Of a DNA stretch of 64,000 nt, positions 30,844 to 42,294 are shown piece by piece. Position 1 is the first letter of the stretch. Every line of letters begins with the position of its first letter. Under the pieces are notes generated by a model. It ran no database searches and was not told the DNA's origin. It was given only the letters and a program-made list of their open reading frames with translations. The translations under genes and the position numbers were made by a program. The stretch covers positions 8,705,001 through 8,769,000 of the forward strand of contig CM056875.1 of assembly GCA_029876055.1 (NCBI GenBank). Reading direction: 5' to 3'. This stretch comes from Madurella fahalii. Taxonomy: Eukaryota > Ascomycota > Sordariomycetes > Sordariales.

Positions 30844-32869
30844 GTTTATCACAGATGCCTAGGAACTGTTATGTCAGGAAAGCCCAGAGAAACATCTGCT
30901 GGCGAGGCAGCCGTCCGAGAAATACAGGGACTTGAACGGGGAGGGGGAATACAGCGGCAGGGAACGGATAACTGGTGCTTGATTCTTTCCTACGGAAAGA
31001 AAGGCGACTCTAGCGTTGTTGTTTTCTTCAGAAGGGAAGGAAAAAGAACTCGACTATGCTTACCTTGTCGACGAGATGCAAAGAGGTGAATCACGGTCTG
31101 CAGAAAGTCGCTTAGCCCTCTGATCTCCTGGTCGCGAGTTGTGTTTCGCTTGCAAAGCGATGGCCAGCGATGAGGAGTGGAAGTGGGAGAAGAACAAGAC
31201 GGGGAAGAGGGAGATTGGGCTCGCCTACCTGTTGGGAATGATGCCTCGAAGAAAGCGAACGCGCGATGGCGGTCGACTCGATTCGAAGGTTCTGGGAATT
31301 GATGGAGAGAAGAAAGATGGACTTGGTGACGAGAGGCCAGCGGGTTTTTGTGATTACCCCTCGCTCTAGCTGTTGAGATTCCACCAGACCTGCTGAAATT
31401 TATCGTGGCCCTCGCTCCTTGGCCCTCGCTCGCGCGAACGAATCGAGAGTGGTGAAGAACTAGGAAGGAGCACGCGGGTCCGGGCCCCTGAGAGGTGAAC
31501 AGCCACTGACGAACTAGATGCGGCCGTCAGGAAGGTGCAGCTAAGTATCACGGGCGCATCCACCAAGGCAGCTGCAATCCCTTGTCGTGATGCCTGAGGT
31601 TGGTGGTCATGTCGTGTCGCAGACCGAGCAGCGCGGGAAAAGGAGCAATGTCAATAATCATTCAGGGGCTATCACGATGGTAACCGCACGGACCATGTTA
31701 GTGAATCTCGAGCCCACGGTCATCTTGTTGCGCTTTGAGCAGTCATATGAGGATATCCTAAGTTGTTCTCAAGTGTTAGCGATGCTTAGTGTAGATCATG
31801 AAAACTCGATGCTGATCGCACCACTACTTGGTTTATCTTCAGTTTGTTGATATGTCTCCGGAGCTCTGAAACGCGAGCATAAGATATCATGCGTTTGATT
31901 GCTGTGAACATCCCCAACAAGGATGCACCTTACGATAAGGCGCCTTTGGCTACTATCATCACAGTCGATATTTCATTGATTACGAGTACGCTCATTCACA
32001 GAGCCACTCATTCTATTCCAGACAAAGTAGGGGGTATCTAGATCCGTCGCTGCGATTCCTTCCTTCCGGAAAGATTAGCTGTGATGGCGAAATCACATGT
32101 AGTTAGATTTCTCCTTCAGATTAGAATAAGAACGCATCGCTTCTCTAATCTGGTGGTTAACATCGGGTCTCTTGTTCCTCATTGACCAATTGGTGAGTGA
32201 GAGCTGCTCAACATGTCCCCCCACGCTCTAACCAACGCCCAGCACGGGATACTCTCAGGACTGGCACAAGCATTGTATCCCGGACAACTCTCGACTTGCG
32301 CCGACCGAGGTCGAGTTATTCAAGAAGTACAAAGTAGACAGGCAAGACTGAGTTTATACCATGATCGACACGGTCAGCAAGCGCGACAATTGCGGAAAGG
32401 CTGCGCATCAAATAGGGCGTGCCGGCATTGGCGTGGGCCCAATCGTAAGTGTTGTCTTCCAAGAGCCAACAACCTAGCACAGGTCTGTAAGAGTGCCAAG
32501 GCATGGGGGGTGTATACTAACACCCGAGACTCCCACAAGAAATTCAAGTTTGGCAAGGCTCTGGAGAAAAACTGCTCGAGATAATTATGAGTATGCGAAT
32601 GTGTAGTATATGTTGAGAGCTGGGAGCAGCCGTCGCATTGGGTGGCACCATTCCTTGCAAGAGACAGGCCACTTTAGCAGGCTTCTGGAACGATGCCCCT
32701 TTTGAAGCATGGGCCACTGCCCCACTGAAATCAAGTGCCCCGCCTGCCTGCCCGTAGCCGCGAAACGCCAGGGTCGCCGTGAAATTGCAGCACCAAGGGG
32801 CGTACAGGTCACAACCTCGCAGCCGCGCTTTTGGCCTTTGTCAATTCCTCGGCCGCTTCACTCGTTATC
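30844..32869. other. 2-kb divergent spacer, zinc-knuckle gene / desaturase
   Basis: Several ORFs of 60-125 codons have no recognisable content. The interval presumably holds both promoters and 5' UTRs. Confidence 0.45.
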
Positions 32870-34155
32870 ATGGCTCGCTCAACGCCAGCAGCGGCCAATG
32901 GCTTTTCCAAGAGGAAAGATGTCGCCGTCAACGGCACTGCCGGCTCCGACACAAACACCGCGGCCGTCGACGACGCAAAGTACCACGACTTCTTCTGGAC
33001 CTACACGGAAGAGCCGCACCGAACAAGACGGCTAGCCATCATCAAGGCCCATCCAGAAGTGAGTTCAGCGCCTCTTTGGCCCTTGCTCATGACCCGTGTA
33101 GCTGATAATCCCTTCCTCAGGTCACCAAACTCTGCGGTCCCGAGCCTTTGACAAAATACGTTGTTGCCGGTGTTGTCGGCCTCCAGATATTGCTCGCCCA
33201 CCTCCTGCGCGACACGTCCTTCTGGTCGTGGAAGTTCTGGGCAGTCGCCTACGTCTTTGGCGCCACCTCGAACCAGAACCTCTTCCTCGCCATCCACGAG
33301 ATCTCGCACAATCTCGCCTTCAGGTCGCCGCTGGCCAACAGGCTGTTCGCCATCTTTGCCAACCTGCCCATTGGCCTCCCATATAGCGCCTCGTTCAGGG
33401 TATGTAATAGAGATATGTCTTGTAGAATGAAAAGCAGACGGTAACACCTCGACTAGCCATATCACCTTACCCACCACAAGTCTCTCGGCGTCGACGGCCT
33501 GGACACGGACCTGCCCACCGCCCTCGAGGCCGTCTTCCTCGACTCGATCCTCGGCAAAGCCTTCTTCTGCACCTTCCAGATCTTCTTCTACGCCATCCGC
33601 CCCATGACTGTCTACCGCGTACCCTTCACCTGGGTGCACTGGGTCAACCTCGCGGTCCAGCTCGCCTTCGACTACGTCCTGGTCTACCTCCTCCCGGGCT
33701 ACTTCAGTGTCAATTCTCTGCTGTACCTCCTCCTCTCCTCCTTCCTCGCCGGCTCCTTGCACCCTACGGCGGGGCACTTCATCGCCGAGCACTACGTGTA
33801 CGAGACGATCACCCCGACCGCCCGCGATCCGACGAACAACATCCCCATCCCCGAGACGTTCAGCTACTACGGCCCGCTGAACTTCTTCACGTACAACGTC
33901 GGCTTGCACAATGAGCATCACGACTTCCCCGCCATCCCCTGGACGCGGCTGCCGAAGCTGCATGAGATCGCAAAAGAGTTTTATGCCCCGCTGCCGCAGC
34001 ATGAGAGCTGGGTGACGGTGCTGTGGCGCTTCATCTTTGACGAGAAGGTCGGGATGAGGTGTCGGGTGAAGCGTAAGCAGGGCGGCAGAGTCGTGGGCGG
34101 CGGGACGGCGACTGCTAAAGTTGCCGATTGGAAGGAAGATGAGGTTGAAGCTTAG
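32870..34155 (+). CDS. des1: Sphingolipid delta-4 desaturase (DES family)
   Basis: Exons 32870-33058, 33121-33399 and 33457-34155, 388 residues. After a Ser/Ala-rich start comes the family opening YHDFFWTYTEEPHRTRR, which contains the DES N-terminal lipid-desaturase region. Three histidine boxes are intact: HEISH at 122-126, HLTHH at 159-163 (first codons of exon 3) and HNEHH at 307-311. Hydrophobic membrane segments lie between them, and HPTAGHFIAEHY is a further DES signature. The enzyme is an ER di-iron desaturase that introduces the delta-4 double bond into dihydroceramide, on the route to fungal glucosylceramides. The C-terminal tail is basic and variable. All catalytic histidines are present, so it should be active. 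Confidence 0.94.
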
Positions 34156-35747
34156 ATGAGTAGTAATCTTTGTGTTCGATCGCAAATACCCTTTGGCATC
34201 TTAGGTTGGGAAGCATATAGATAGAGTTGGATCAGATGGCTGTGTATAATGCTTGCTTTGTGGTATGGTAATCACATGGGATAATTCACGCAATCAACTT
34301 TTTCTCGGGACGGCATTCAATGACTGCTCACGTTTCAAACGTCTTAGTGGGGTCTCCATTTGCGTTGACAAGTCAACTTCTTGTTGTGTATTCAGAGGAC
34401 AGTTGAATACACGGTGGCAGTTATAGATCCAGGTCGTCCAGTTGGATAGGCACGGTGAATTCCGGGGAGTTACTTTGGGATGTTGCCGACTGCCATTCCC
34501 CGTTAATGCATGATACGTTGGTAGCGTCCGATAGAAACAGAGCCATCGTTATTATGGCTACTGCTATAAGTACACATCGTTCCAATAACTCGGCGGTAGA
34601 AATAGTGGCAACGCCATGTTCCAACTTTGTCTCTTCCGACTGTCTATCTCCCCCGGGAGCACAGATAGCGGGTCGTCTCAGATTACATTTTCGGATTAAG
34701 CCATGATCAATGGGTATGAGATCAGAATACAGATAGGAGTCTTCAAATACTGCCATGTGAATGGCCGGAGGGAAGGAAAGCAAGAAAAAGGGGGTGGGGT
34801 GTAGAAAAGAGAGGAGGCATGAAGAAATACAAAAAGTCTAAACGCTATCTTTGCCCGCCAGATTCCTTAGCTCAGCTTAGAATACCTCGGAATCCTTACC
34901 ATGTATGGGTTCCGGTTCCTGCTTCTAAGTGCTCCGTCTCCCGATTTTAAAAGAACCACCTTGTTATCCGTCCCGTCCTGGCGCAAGCCACGATCATCTT
35001 AGCAACTCAAGGCCGAAAAAAGAGAAAAAAAAAAAGAAAAGAAAGAAAGAAAGATATACCCAAGCCAGAGCCCATGTATCATTGAAAAATCAGACCAGAC
35101 CAGTCGCCGTAGATTAATGAACAGGGGAGTGAAAACATATGGCCGTCCCACCACGAACCCTTGGCTTAGGTTAGGTCGCAAATATTGGGTCACCCTACAT
35201 CTATTTCTTCGAGAAGGGGGCAGGCAGGCAAGGACGTAGGGGCCGGGGTCAAGTGCGGAGTCCATACAACGTGAGAAGGAAAGGGGGAAAAAAAGGCAAG
35301 AGCGTAAATAAAATGAGAAATCGCTTCTTCGAGTCTTTAGTTCTTGATGAAAAAGGGGCCAAGGTCTTTTTACCCAAATCCCAACGAACGCCGGCAAGCA
35401 AGAACTCCTGCCGTAGCTCCACAGCTCCATCTCCATCCCGAGGGGAATATTTTGTCCATAATGCCAGAGTGCCATGCAATATAAAAAGAGAACGCTCAAG
35501 AATATACAGAGAGAAGACCAACCCCAGCCAGCCAACCAACCATCCCAGTACCAAGCCAAACCAAACCAATTTGCCAGTGTAATGACCAAGCCAAGAGAGG
35601 TGCAGCAACGCAATATTTTCCACATACACACACACACAGACACAAAGGGAAAGATGGTCTAGTCGCTGGACGCACGGGGTAATAATATTATCATGCCCGT
35701 GCTTCATGATTCGTTTAGTTCCGTTTCGTTTCGTTTCGTAAAACCAA
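34156..35747. other. 1.6-kb convergent spacer, desaturase / VAC7
   Basis: AT-rich. It contains an A/G-rich low-complexity run at about 35010-35056 and a short CA repeat near 35622-35640. A 120-codon minus-strand frame (34421-34783) with one hydrophobic stretch is the only ORF of note, and I do not support it as a gene. Confidence 0.45.
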
Positions 35748-38546
35748 TTAAGAGATCTTGACTTGGTCGCCGTCAGTCGTCTCTGTCGAGTTGGGCTGTA
35801 ATGCCGGATCGTTCGCTGCGTTCGGCTTGACCGTGGTCCTCCCCGTGATGGTGGCCGTCCGAACGCGCTGGCTGAGGGGGAGCGTGTATTTCAACACACC
35901 CTTCAGAATCAATTGGAACTCGTCCTCCAAGATGCGCTCCCATCTTTCCGGCCCGCCGTAGGTGCCGTTTCCGGGGTTCTTGAGGCGGACCTCGCCGCTC
36001 GAGTAGGATATGCCCGAGTGGAAGAAGGATCCCTCAAACGAGAGGGCGCTGTTGAATCCCGTGATGGTGCCCAGTCGCATGTTGGGCGAATTGTCCGGTT
36101 CTTCTGGCGCAGCCTCCCTCACTTCGATGTCTCCTTCCCCAATCTTGCGTGGAGGCGGGGGTCCAATCTCGCCCGGATGCGTGTGCCGCCACCATTCCGA
36201 GTCGGTACCCGCGTGAGGCGACTTTGCAAATACCTCGATGTCGGCAGCATCTACCGCGACAACAACGACATTGGGATTGTGCGCCCTGATGGTGAGGTCG
36301 AGCATCAGTTCCTGCTGGCTTGCGACGACGTGGTCCATCGACACCAGTTCAATGTCCGTGAGCGGCTGCGATGTCGCAAACATGAACCCTATAGCGCCAG
36401 AGACCACCAGCAAGAGCATCACCGTCAATACTAGGCAGCTGGCGAACCGGTTGAGGACCGAAGGCGGCGATCGGTATGTCTGGGCCTCCATGGACCGCAG
36501 CGAGTGCATGCCCCTCCGGCTTCTCCCCGACCTTGATGATCGTATCGTTGCCGACTGGATCAGGGGCGTCGTCTCATCGTCAGCACCGGTAGTCGTGTCG
36601 TCGAGGTCGTAGCCCACTGAAAGGTGGGTTCCCCGCTTGCCGTTTGCCCCGATACCGCGGTTGACGAATCGAGGGCTGGGGGGCCCGGAGGAATGTCGAG
36701 AGCCCATGTTTCCCGGGGTTAGTGATGCGCTAAATGGAGAGTGCTCGGCGAAAAGAGAGGGGTGGCCGTTACTGGCCCCGTTGCGGCCCCAACGGCCGAA
36801 GTGGTGGTGATGACGGGGAGTCCCCCGGGCGGAACCGGCAGTGCTCCTCCCGGTGCCCTTGCCGTCGTCTTCGACGATGACATTTTCGTTATTTACGTTG
36901 CTGTTGGATGAGTTGACAAACTTCATGCTCTTCTTGACCAGCATTGGCGGGCCCGAACTCTCCATCACGGCATGAATCGACCGCATACCGTTGCGGTCAA
37001 TCTGGCTGGCCATCGAAGTCGCGCTGGGTGTCCGCGAGTGGAATCTCAAGGGTCGCTCGCGGCCATCTGGAGGGTTAGAATCGTAGACAAACGTCTCCTC
37101 GGAATCGGACGAGTTGGCTTCCTCGACGGCGCTGGCTACCTTGGCCTCGAAGATATCCGCCTTGGACGACGCTAAGCGATGCCTAGTCAGTAAGGTGCTC
37201 ATGTGGTAAATGACCAAGCTTTGCCTCCGGGTCCTTGCCCGGGAATCTGCTACATCATCATGGTGGCCGTAGCATTTCATGGACGAAACACCCGGCTCAC
37301 TCGCTGGCAAGACTGATCCCATCGACTGATGATGGCGTAATCTGGGGCGAAAAGTAGCTGAACTTGGTGGCTCACCATTGCCAGCCGTCACGGCGGGCTG
37401 CTTCCGTGGCGGTTTCTTCTTCTCCTTCTTTGGCCGGATCGTTTCCGTGCTCGGTTTCGTGCGTAGGCTGGTGGCCGACCCTTGCACTCCTGTTGCCGGT
37501 GCGAGCGCAGCTTGCGGGATCGACGTCACCGTCTCGGTCTCGACCGTCATGCTCTGCAACGTCTCACCCGTCTTGGTCTTCGGCATGCTCGGCTTGATAT
37601 TAGTGCTCGACCGCCTTGTGGTCAGAGGCGGCGCGCTTGCAGTCCCGCTCCGCCGCTCCGCTTTGATGCTCCCGCTTTCGCTACCGCTTTCATTCTGGGT
37701 GTTTGCCCTTCCCGCTCCATCCTTGGAGATGCCAAGCCCGAGATAATCTGTTTGCGACGTTTCCGACACCATACTGTCGTCCAGTTTCTCCTCAATCGTC
37801 TCCGCCGGTCCTCTGGGAGATCCTACCGGACTGACTTCCTGCACGGTCTCCAATGTCGAGGTGCTCCCGCCCCCTCCGCGCGCCGGTGTCCTCAAGCCCG
37901 AAGGATTGTGAGCGTCATCGGTGTCGGTATCGGAATGCACGTCGGGTGACGGTTGGGGCGGAGTTGCGCGTTGAAGGCTGATCAGCGGCGCCTCCAATTC
38001 TGACCTCCTTGGTGCCCCGATATTCGGCTTATGGAGGATGGGCGGCGGGGACCGTAACCTGGGGGAGACGGGCCACCTGGGCGATTCTCGCAGATGTTCC
38101 ATGGAAGTAGGCGACTTGACGGGCGCGCCCACATTGGTGTTCGGATCTGAGACAGACGGCAGGAGAGTGGGGGTATTGGCGGATGTCAGCGTCTTGGAAG
38201 TGGGAGCGGGTGCTGGGTTGGTTTGTTTTGACAGTCGCGAGGGACTCAGATCCTGCTGGCTGTTCTTTCGGGAGCGGATTCCAGAATTCGCTGACGAGTT
38301 TCGTGAAGCAGTCCGCGACAGTGGCCTAGTCGGAGATGGCTCTCGCGAAGGGAGAGGCGAGGCGGCGGCAGACGACGATGTGGACGTGGCGGACGTTTGC
38401 GATGCCAGTTTGGACGGCCACGAGTCGGTCTTTTGGGTGATTGTTGCTGAGCTCACAGAGGATTCGCGGGATAGCGTGGGATGTGCATTCTGATTGCTGC
38501 CGGGGGCTTCTGACGAGCCGGCTGATATGTTCGGTGACTTGTCCAT
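35748..38546 (-). CDS. vac7: Vac7-family vacuolar membrane protein
   Basis: Exons on the minus strand 37376-38546 and 35748-37171, 864 residues. A 204-nt interval (37172-37375) is removed as an intron because it has GTGAGC, TACTGAC and CTTAG signals. It also separates TAGN from SSKADIFEAKVASAV, which are adjacent in relatives as I recall them. It is stop-free and in frame, so retention would still give a protein. The N-terminal 600 residues are Ser/Thr/Pro-rich and disordered. A single membrane segment (about 634-656: CLVLTVMLLLVVSGAIGFMFA) precedes a lumenal domain of about 208 residues with an LEA2-like pattern (ELMLDLTIRAHNPNVVVVAV). Vac7 sits in the vacuole membrane and activates the Fab1 PI3P 5-kinase. 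The translation start could be 21 codons further upstream. Confidence 0.88.
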   Translation of the reverse strand: MDKSPNISAGSSEAPGSNQNAHPTLSRESSVSSATITQKTDSWPSKLASQTSATSTSSSAAASPLPSREPSPTRPLSRTASRNSSANSGIRSRKNSQQDLSPSRLSKQTNPAPAPTSKTLTSANTPTLLPSVSDPNTNVGAPVKSPTSMEHLRESPRWPVSPRLRSPPPILHKPNIGAPRRSELEAPLISLQRATPPQPSPDVHSDTDTDDAHNPSGLRTPARGGGGSTSTLETVQEVSPVGSPRGPAETIEEKLDDSMVSETSQTDYLGLGISKDGAGRANTQNESGSESGSIKAERRSGTASAPPLTTRRSSTNIKPSMPKTKTGETLQSMTVETETVTSIPQAALAPATGVQGSATSLRTKPSTETIRPKKEKKKPPRKQPAVTAGNGEPPSSATFRPRLRHHQSMGSVLPASEPGVSSMKCYGHHDDVADSRARTRRQSLVIYHMSTLLTRHRLASSKADIFEAKVASAVEEANSSDSEETFVYDSNPPDGRERPLRFHSRTPSATSMASQIDRNGMRSIHAVMESSGPPMLVKKSMKFVNSSNSNVNNENVIVEDDGKGTGRSTAGSARGTPRHHHHFGRWGRNGASNGHPSLFAEHSPFSASLTPGNMGSRHSSGPPSPRFVNRGIGANGKRGTHLSVGYDLDDTTTGADDETTPLIQSATIRSSRSGRSRRGMHSLRSMEAQTYRSPPSVLNRFASCLVLTVMLLLVVSGAIGFMFATSQPLTDIELVSMDHVVASQQELMLDLTIRAHNPNVVVVAVDAADIEVFAKSPHAGTDSEWWRHTHPGEIGPPPPRKIGEGDIEVREAAPEEPDNSPNMRLGTITGFNSALSFEGSFFHSGISYSSGEVRLKNPGNGTYGGPERWERILEDEFQLILKGVLKYTLPLSQRVRTATITGRTTVKPNAANDPALQPNSTETTDGDQVKIS

Positions 38547-41500
38547 GTCTGCATGCGTCGGCTTGGGGGTGCAGGAGGGAGGAGAATGGAGGCTCGATCG
38601 CTGCCACACATGCCACGCCTCGTCTTAGCTGAGGGGAAGATGGCTGCCGCGCGGGATCCAGTGGATCATGATAATCGGCACCCGGTATGCAATGGCGCTG
38701 TCGCAGGCAGGAACGGTGCGGCCCAGCGTGGTCAGGCAGTGGTTGCGTTGTGCGTCGTGCCGGGCGGTGCCGTTTCGGCGTGGGTTATTGTTGATTCCTC
38801 CCTCGACAATCCTCGCATGCACAAACACGCTAAGCAAGGCCAAGCTGGGTTCTCGGTATGTCAGTGGACGGATAGATGGCCGGCGCTATCAGGCGCCTCT
38901 AATTTGACGGAGCGCGAAGGCAGCGGGTTTGTTGATGGGAAACGGTTGGGCAACGCGGGAGGAGGGACTCGGAGTGTGGAGTGGAGGGATACAGAGAAGT
39001 GAATGATGTCGTTGGTCCAGGTGCAAGACCGCCCAAGCTGCTGCCCGTGCAAATGTGTTGCAAGCAGAGCCAAAAGAGTGGGGAGGGATTGTGCGCTGGC
39101 CGCTTGGCCGCTGGGCCGCTGTCACCGTTTTTGAGGCTAGACTCTCGCTTCGGGGATTCTGGGCGTTGAGACTTGCCAGAACAGGCTTGGAGCGGCAATA
39201 AACGACCTAACGGAGCAACCGCTCTCAGCCGAATCGAGAAGCCTTCTTTCCAAACTTCCATCCCCACCCTATCCACAGTCGGGGCTGCCTTTAGTCAGGT
39301 ATTTGCTAGCCTCTTGAAGTTCCGGTCCCAATTACCGTTATGTGTCCCGCATTTGCCTTGTGCAACTGCTTTGTAAAGCGTGCACTGCCTTATCTCAGCG
39401 TGCTGTGGCCGTGGAAGCGGCGAGAACATTTCTACAGCCTTAAGTTAACCGAAGACTTGCTCCGTGCGTGCACAGACGCCTGGCAGGGCGGAATTATCGA
39501 GCCCAGCAGGAGAAACCGCCCCGGCAGCCATCCCGCCTGGGCCCCTGAGACGCGACACAATACCTTGGCTTGGGCCCTGGTACGAAAAGTGAGAGAATTT
39601 CGTGTCCGATCCCGCTGGCTTGAGCCGATGACTCAAGTACCCTCAGGTAGCGCCATCAGACCACAAGTCTTGTGACAATAGCCAAACCCCCACTTGACTC
39701 CCAAATTCCAGAATTTCCTCCCCACCAAATCCGAAAGCCTGGCACTCTCACTTGGGCCAAAAAAGAAGAAGAAAAAAAAAAGAGTTTTATCCCAGGCCAA
39801 ACGCCGCTGTTAAGACGATACATCCGTCGAATCCACCAGCAGACCAATCGCCATATGGATCGCCTGCAGGAGCCACAGAGTCTGCCGACAGCAAACAGTG
39901 ACGCAATTTTCCAGTCACAATATCGTGATCTTGGTGTTTTCTAATCTACCTGGAACGGAGGCAATCCCTTGTCGCTCTCCATCGACTGCTAGGCACAGTC
40001 AATTATGACGGTGGCCGTGGCGGGAGGTTTTGATCCTGATTCAGCTCCAGATTTCTATTCATTGTTTCCGGGTTTTGGAGACGACGGGCTGCAGGCTGGC
40101 TGGCGACGGCAATCTGGAGGCGTGTGTATCCACGGTCTTTGCGGGCCGCAGTTGCATACGGATATTTTCGGCGGAGAACCCGCTTCAATCTTTGGTGATA
40201 TGAAGAGGACCCCGCCCGCGCAAGAGGCATTGACAGGGTGCCAATGGCTGTTGATTACGCGTTCGCGATCACGGTCTTGCCAATGTTTTGCCAATGAGAC
40301 TGACAATGGCAACACGGCGCCCAGCGAGTCCAAGGAACCAAGAGAGACAATTCGTTGCAAGCTTACCTGGCTACCCTTACGCTGGTCGAACCGTAGTGTA
40401 CATGACCGTTGATCTTGTCTCATACCCCACAATCAGCAAAGCTGATCAGCCTTGGCCGAGACAGTCTCTTGCCGGCCCCGTCCGAACGCCATGATGATGA
40501 CTATCGGACGAAGCAGAGTTTGCGAAAGAAGCGGGTTTGGGTTTCAACGTCCCCGCGATCCAAGGTAGAGGCTTATCGGATTTGTGGGAGTTGGGCAGCC
40601 TCTCATAAACGGCCAAGTGGACGGCGGTACGTTGCAACATGCCCCACAGCCCGTCAGCCTTCGTCCCAGTTGCCTATCGGCACCGAGAAATGCTTTGCTT
40701 GGTTTGGTGCCACCCTACTGCCTCGTCGCAAACTTGATTCTGGAAGCTGTGCCTCGGTCTCCGTATTGAGAAGCCGTAGCCTCCGTCGAAGGATGTGTTT
40801 CGCCGGGAACCCGACCGTTCCGGCAAGGGCCTAAGTACCCGCCACTAGGGACAGCCGTCCGCCGAGAATGCAGGTGCCCTGTCAGCTTCCAGGGGCACAG
40901 TGCGGCGCTCGTTGGGAAGCAATGGTTTTTCTTTTCCAATTTTTTTTTTATAAAAAAAAAATGAACCTCTCACTCTTGGTCCTACTTTACACTAGAGCGA
41001 CAACTTCGCGCAAAAACAGGGAGGGGAAACGGCGCAGGACAAGTGCCTCACCCGTCTTCCTCTAGCTTCAGAGGCACAGGCGTGAAAGGTTAAAAAATAA
41101 AAATAAAAATAAAATAATAATAAAAAAAAATCTCAAACCACGCAAAAGCGCCAATTTGAGACTTTTGCCAACGGCTGCGTGACACGTGGTGAAGGTGGGA
41201 ACCGATCTTTTGCGGCCGGCCAAGGCCCCGTGATGCGGCAAATCCCCACGGGGATTCGCATTGGTTGGAGCGATGCATCCACCCAACGCTGTGTGGATGT
41301 ATCGAGTCACCGCCCGCGGCTCTCATCAGTCAGCAGAGGCAGAGCAGACTCAAGACAGGGCACAAAAAAGGCTGGACCGATAAGTTACCTGCACAGTACT
41401 ACAACACTGGGAGAACCGTTTTGGGTGCGTCGGTCAACTCCAAGCTTTTCTGGGGTTACCCGAGTCATTTCACTTCTTTGATCATGCGCAGGAACCCGCA

Positions 41501-42294
41501 GCTGCCACTGGCTGAGCGCCAACCAAGTTGCTTAGGGGACGGACCCCTATCGCCAGACGACCCTAGGTTTTTGGCGTCTTCCCTTTGGACCAACCCACAA
41601 ACACCATGACAGCGAAGTCGTGGGCGACGGTGATGGGTTGACAGGAGTCAGGCGGGCTGGTACCAGTTGCCGCGTGACGCCCTTCAGGCTCATATCACTC
41701 GAAGGGTCCTGTTCGGAGAGCCCGCGGCAATGGGCTCTTCCGGGACCGAGAAACAGCTAGCAGTTGACTGCTTCCGCCAATACGCTTGAAGAACCACATT
41801 GGAAACCATCAACAGTCACAATGACGGCTCTCACCCTTTACTCGCCTGCTCTCTCCTTTTCCTTGTCTGTCTCTCCCCTGACGAGCCGCCAAGAGACATG
41901 ACGGGGCAATTTTGCTCCTGCGGTACAAGCATTGGCCAGAGAGCTCCGATTTGCTGTTTATCGACTCGAGTGATCGTTAACTCTCTCCTTCGGAGCCGTA
42001 GAGGCACGCTCAAACCCCCATCATCAAAATCCCGTTCAGTTCCGCGGCGTTGAAGAGTATACCCTGATTGTAAATGTGTAGTAAAATGAAACCTTTCACG
42101 CCCTTCCGATGACGGGGCCGGCCATCCCCGCCGGGGGTTCGGGCAGAGTGTGAGTCAGCAGCAGAACCTGAAAAGTAGGGTAACTAAAGTAGAAAACATC
42201 CAGAGGAGATCGCTATCTGTGGATGATTCGAACGCAACTGTTAAGTGAGCAGTCGAGTTGTCACCCTCAATCAACCCAAGTCTCAGCACCAAGA
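38547..42294. other. 3.7-kb gene-free spacer, VAC7 / NAT
   Basis: The longest spacer of the window. ORFs to 149 codons on either strand show no recognisable motif. It holds a T10-AT-A10 palindrome (40939-40962), an AAAAT/AATA-rich run (about 41090-41130), and small hairpins such as ATCCCC-AC-GGGGAT near 41242-41255. No transposon ends or coding remnants identified. Confidence 0.45.
40939..40962. repeat. Perfect 24-nt A/T palindrome (A-T10-AT-A10-T)
   Basis: The reverse complement is identical. It lies in the middle of the gene-free spacer. Confidence 0.9.

Noticed and set aside
32213..32584. 123-codon frame in the spacer before the desaturase
   Set aside because: No motif or homology recognised; low-quality composition.
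33001..34185. 394-codon minus-strand frame opposite the desaturase gene
   Set aside because: It is a codon-composition shadow of the desaturase exons; its product has no family features and the plus strand explains the sequence completely.
34421..34783. 120-codon minus-strand frame with one hydrophobic stretch
   Set aside because: AT-rich convergent spacer, no recognisable family, no splice partners; most likely chance.
38547..42294. Degraded transposon in the 3.7-kb spacer
   Set aside because: No terminal repeats, target duplications, transposase or reverse-transcriptase fragments could be recognised by eye.
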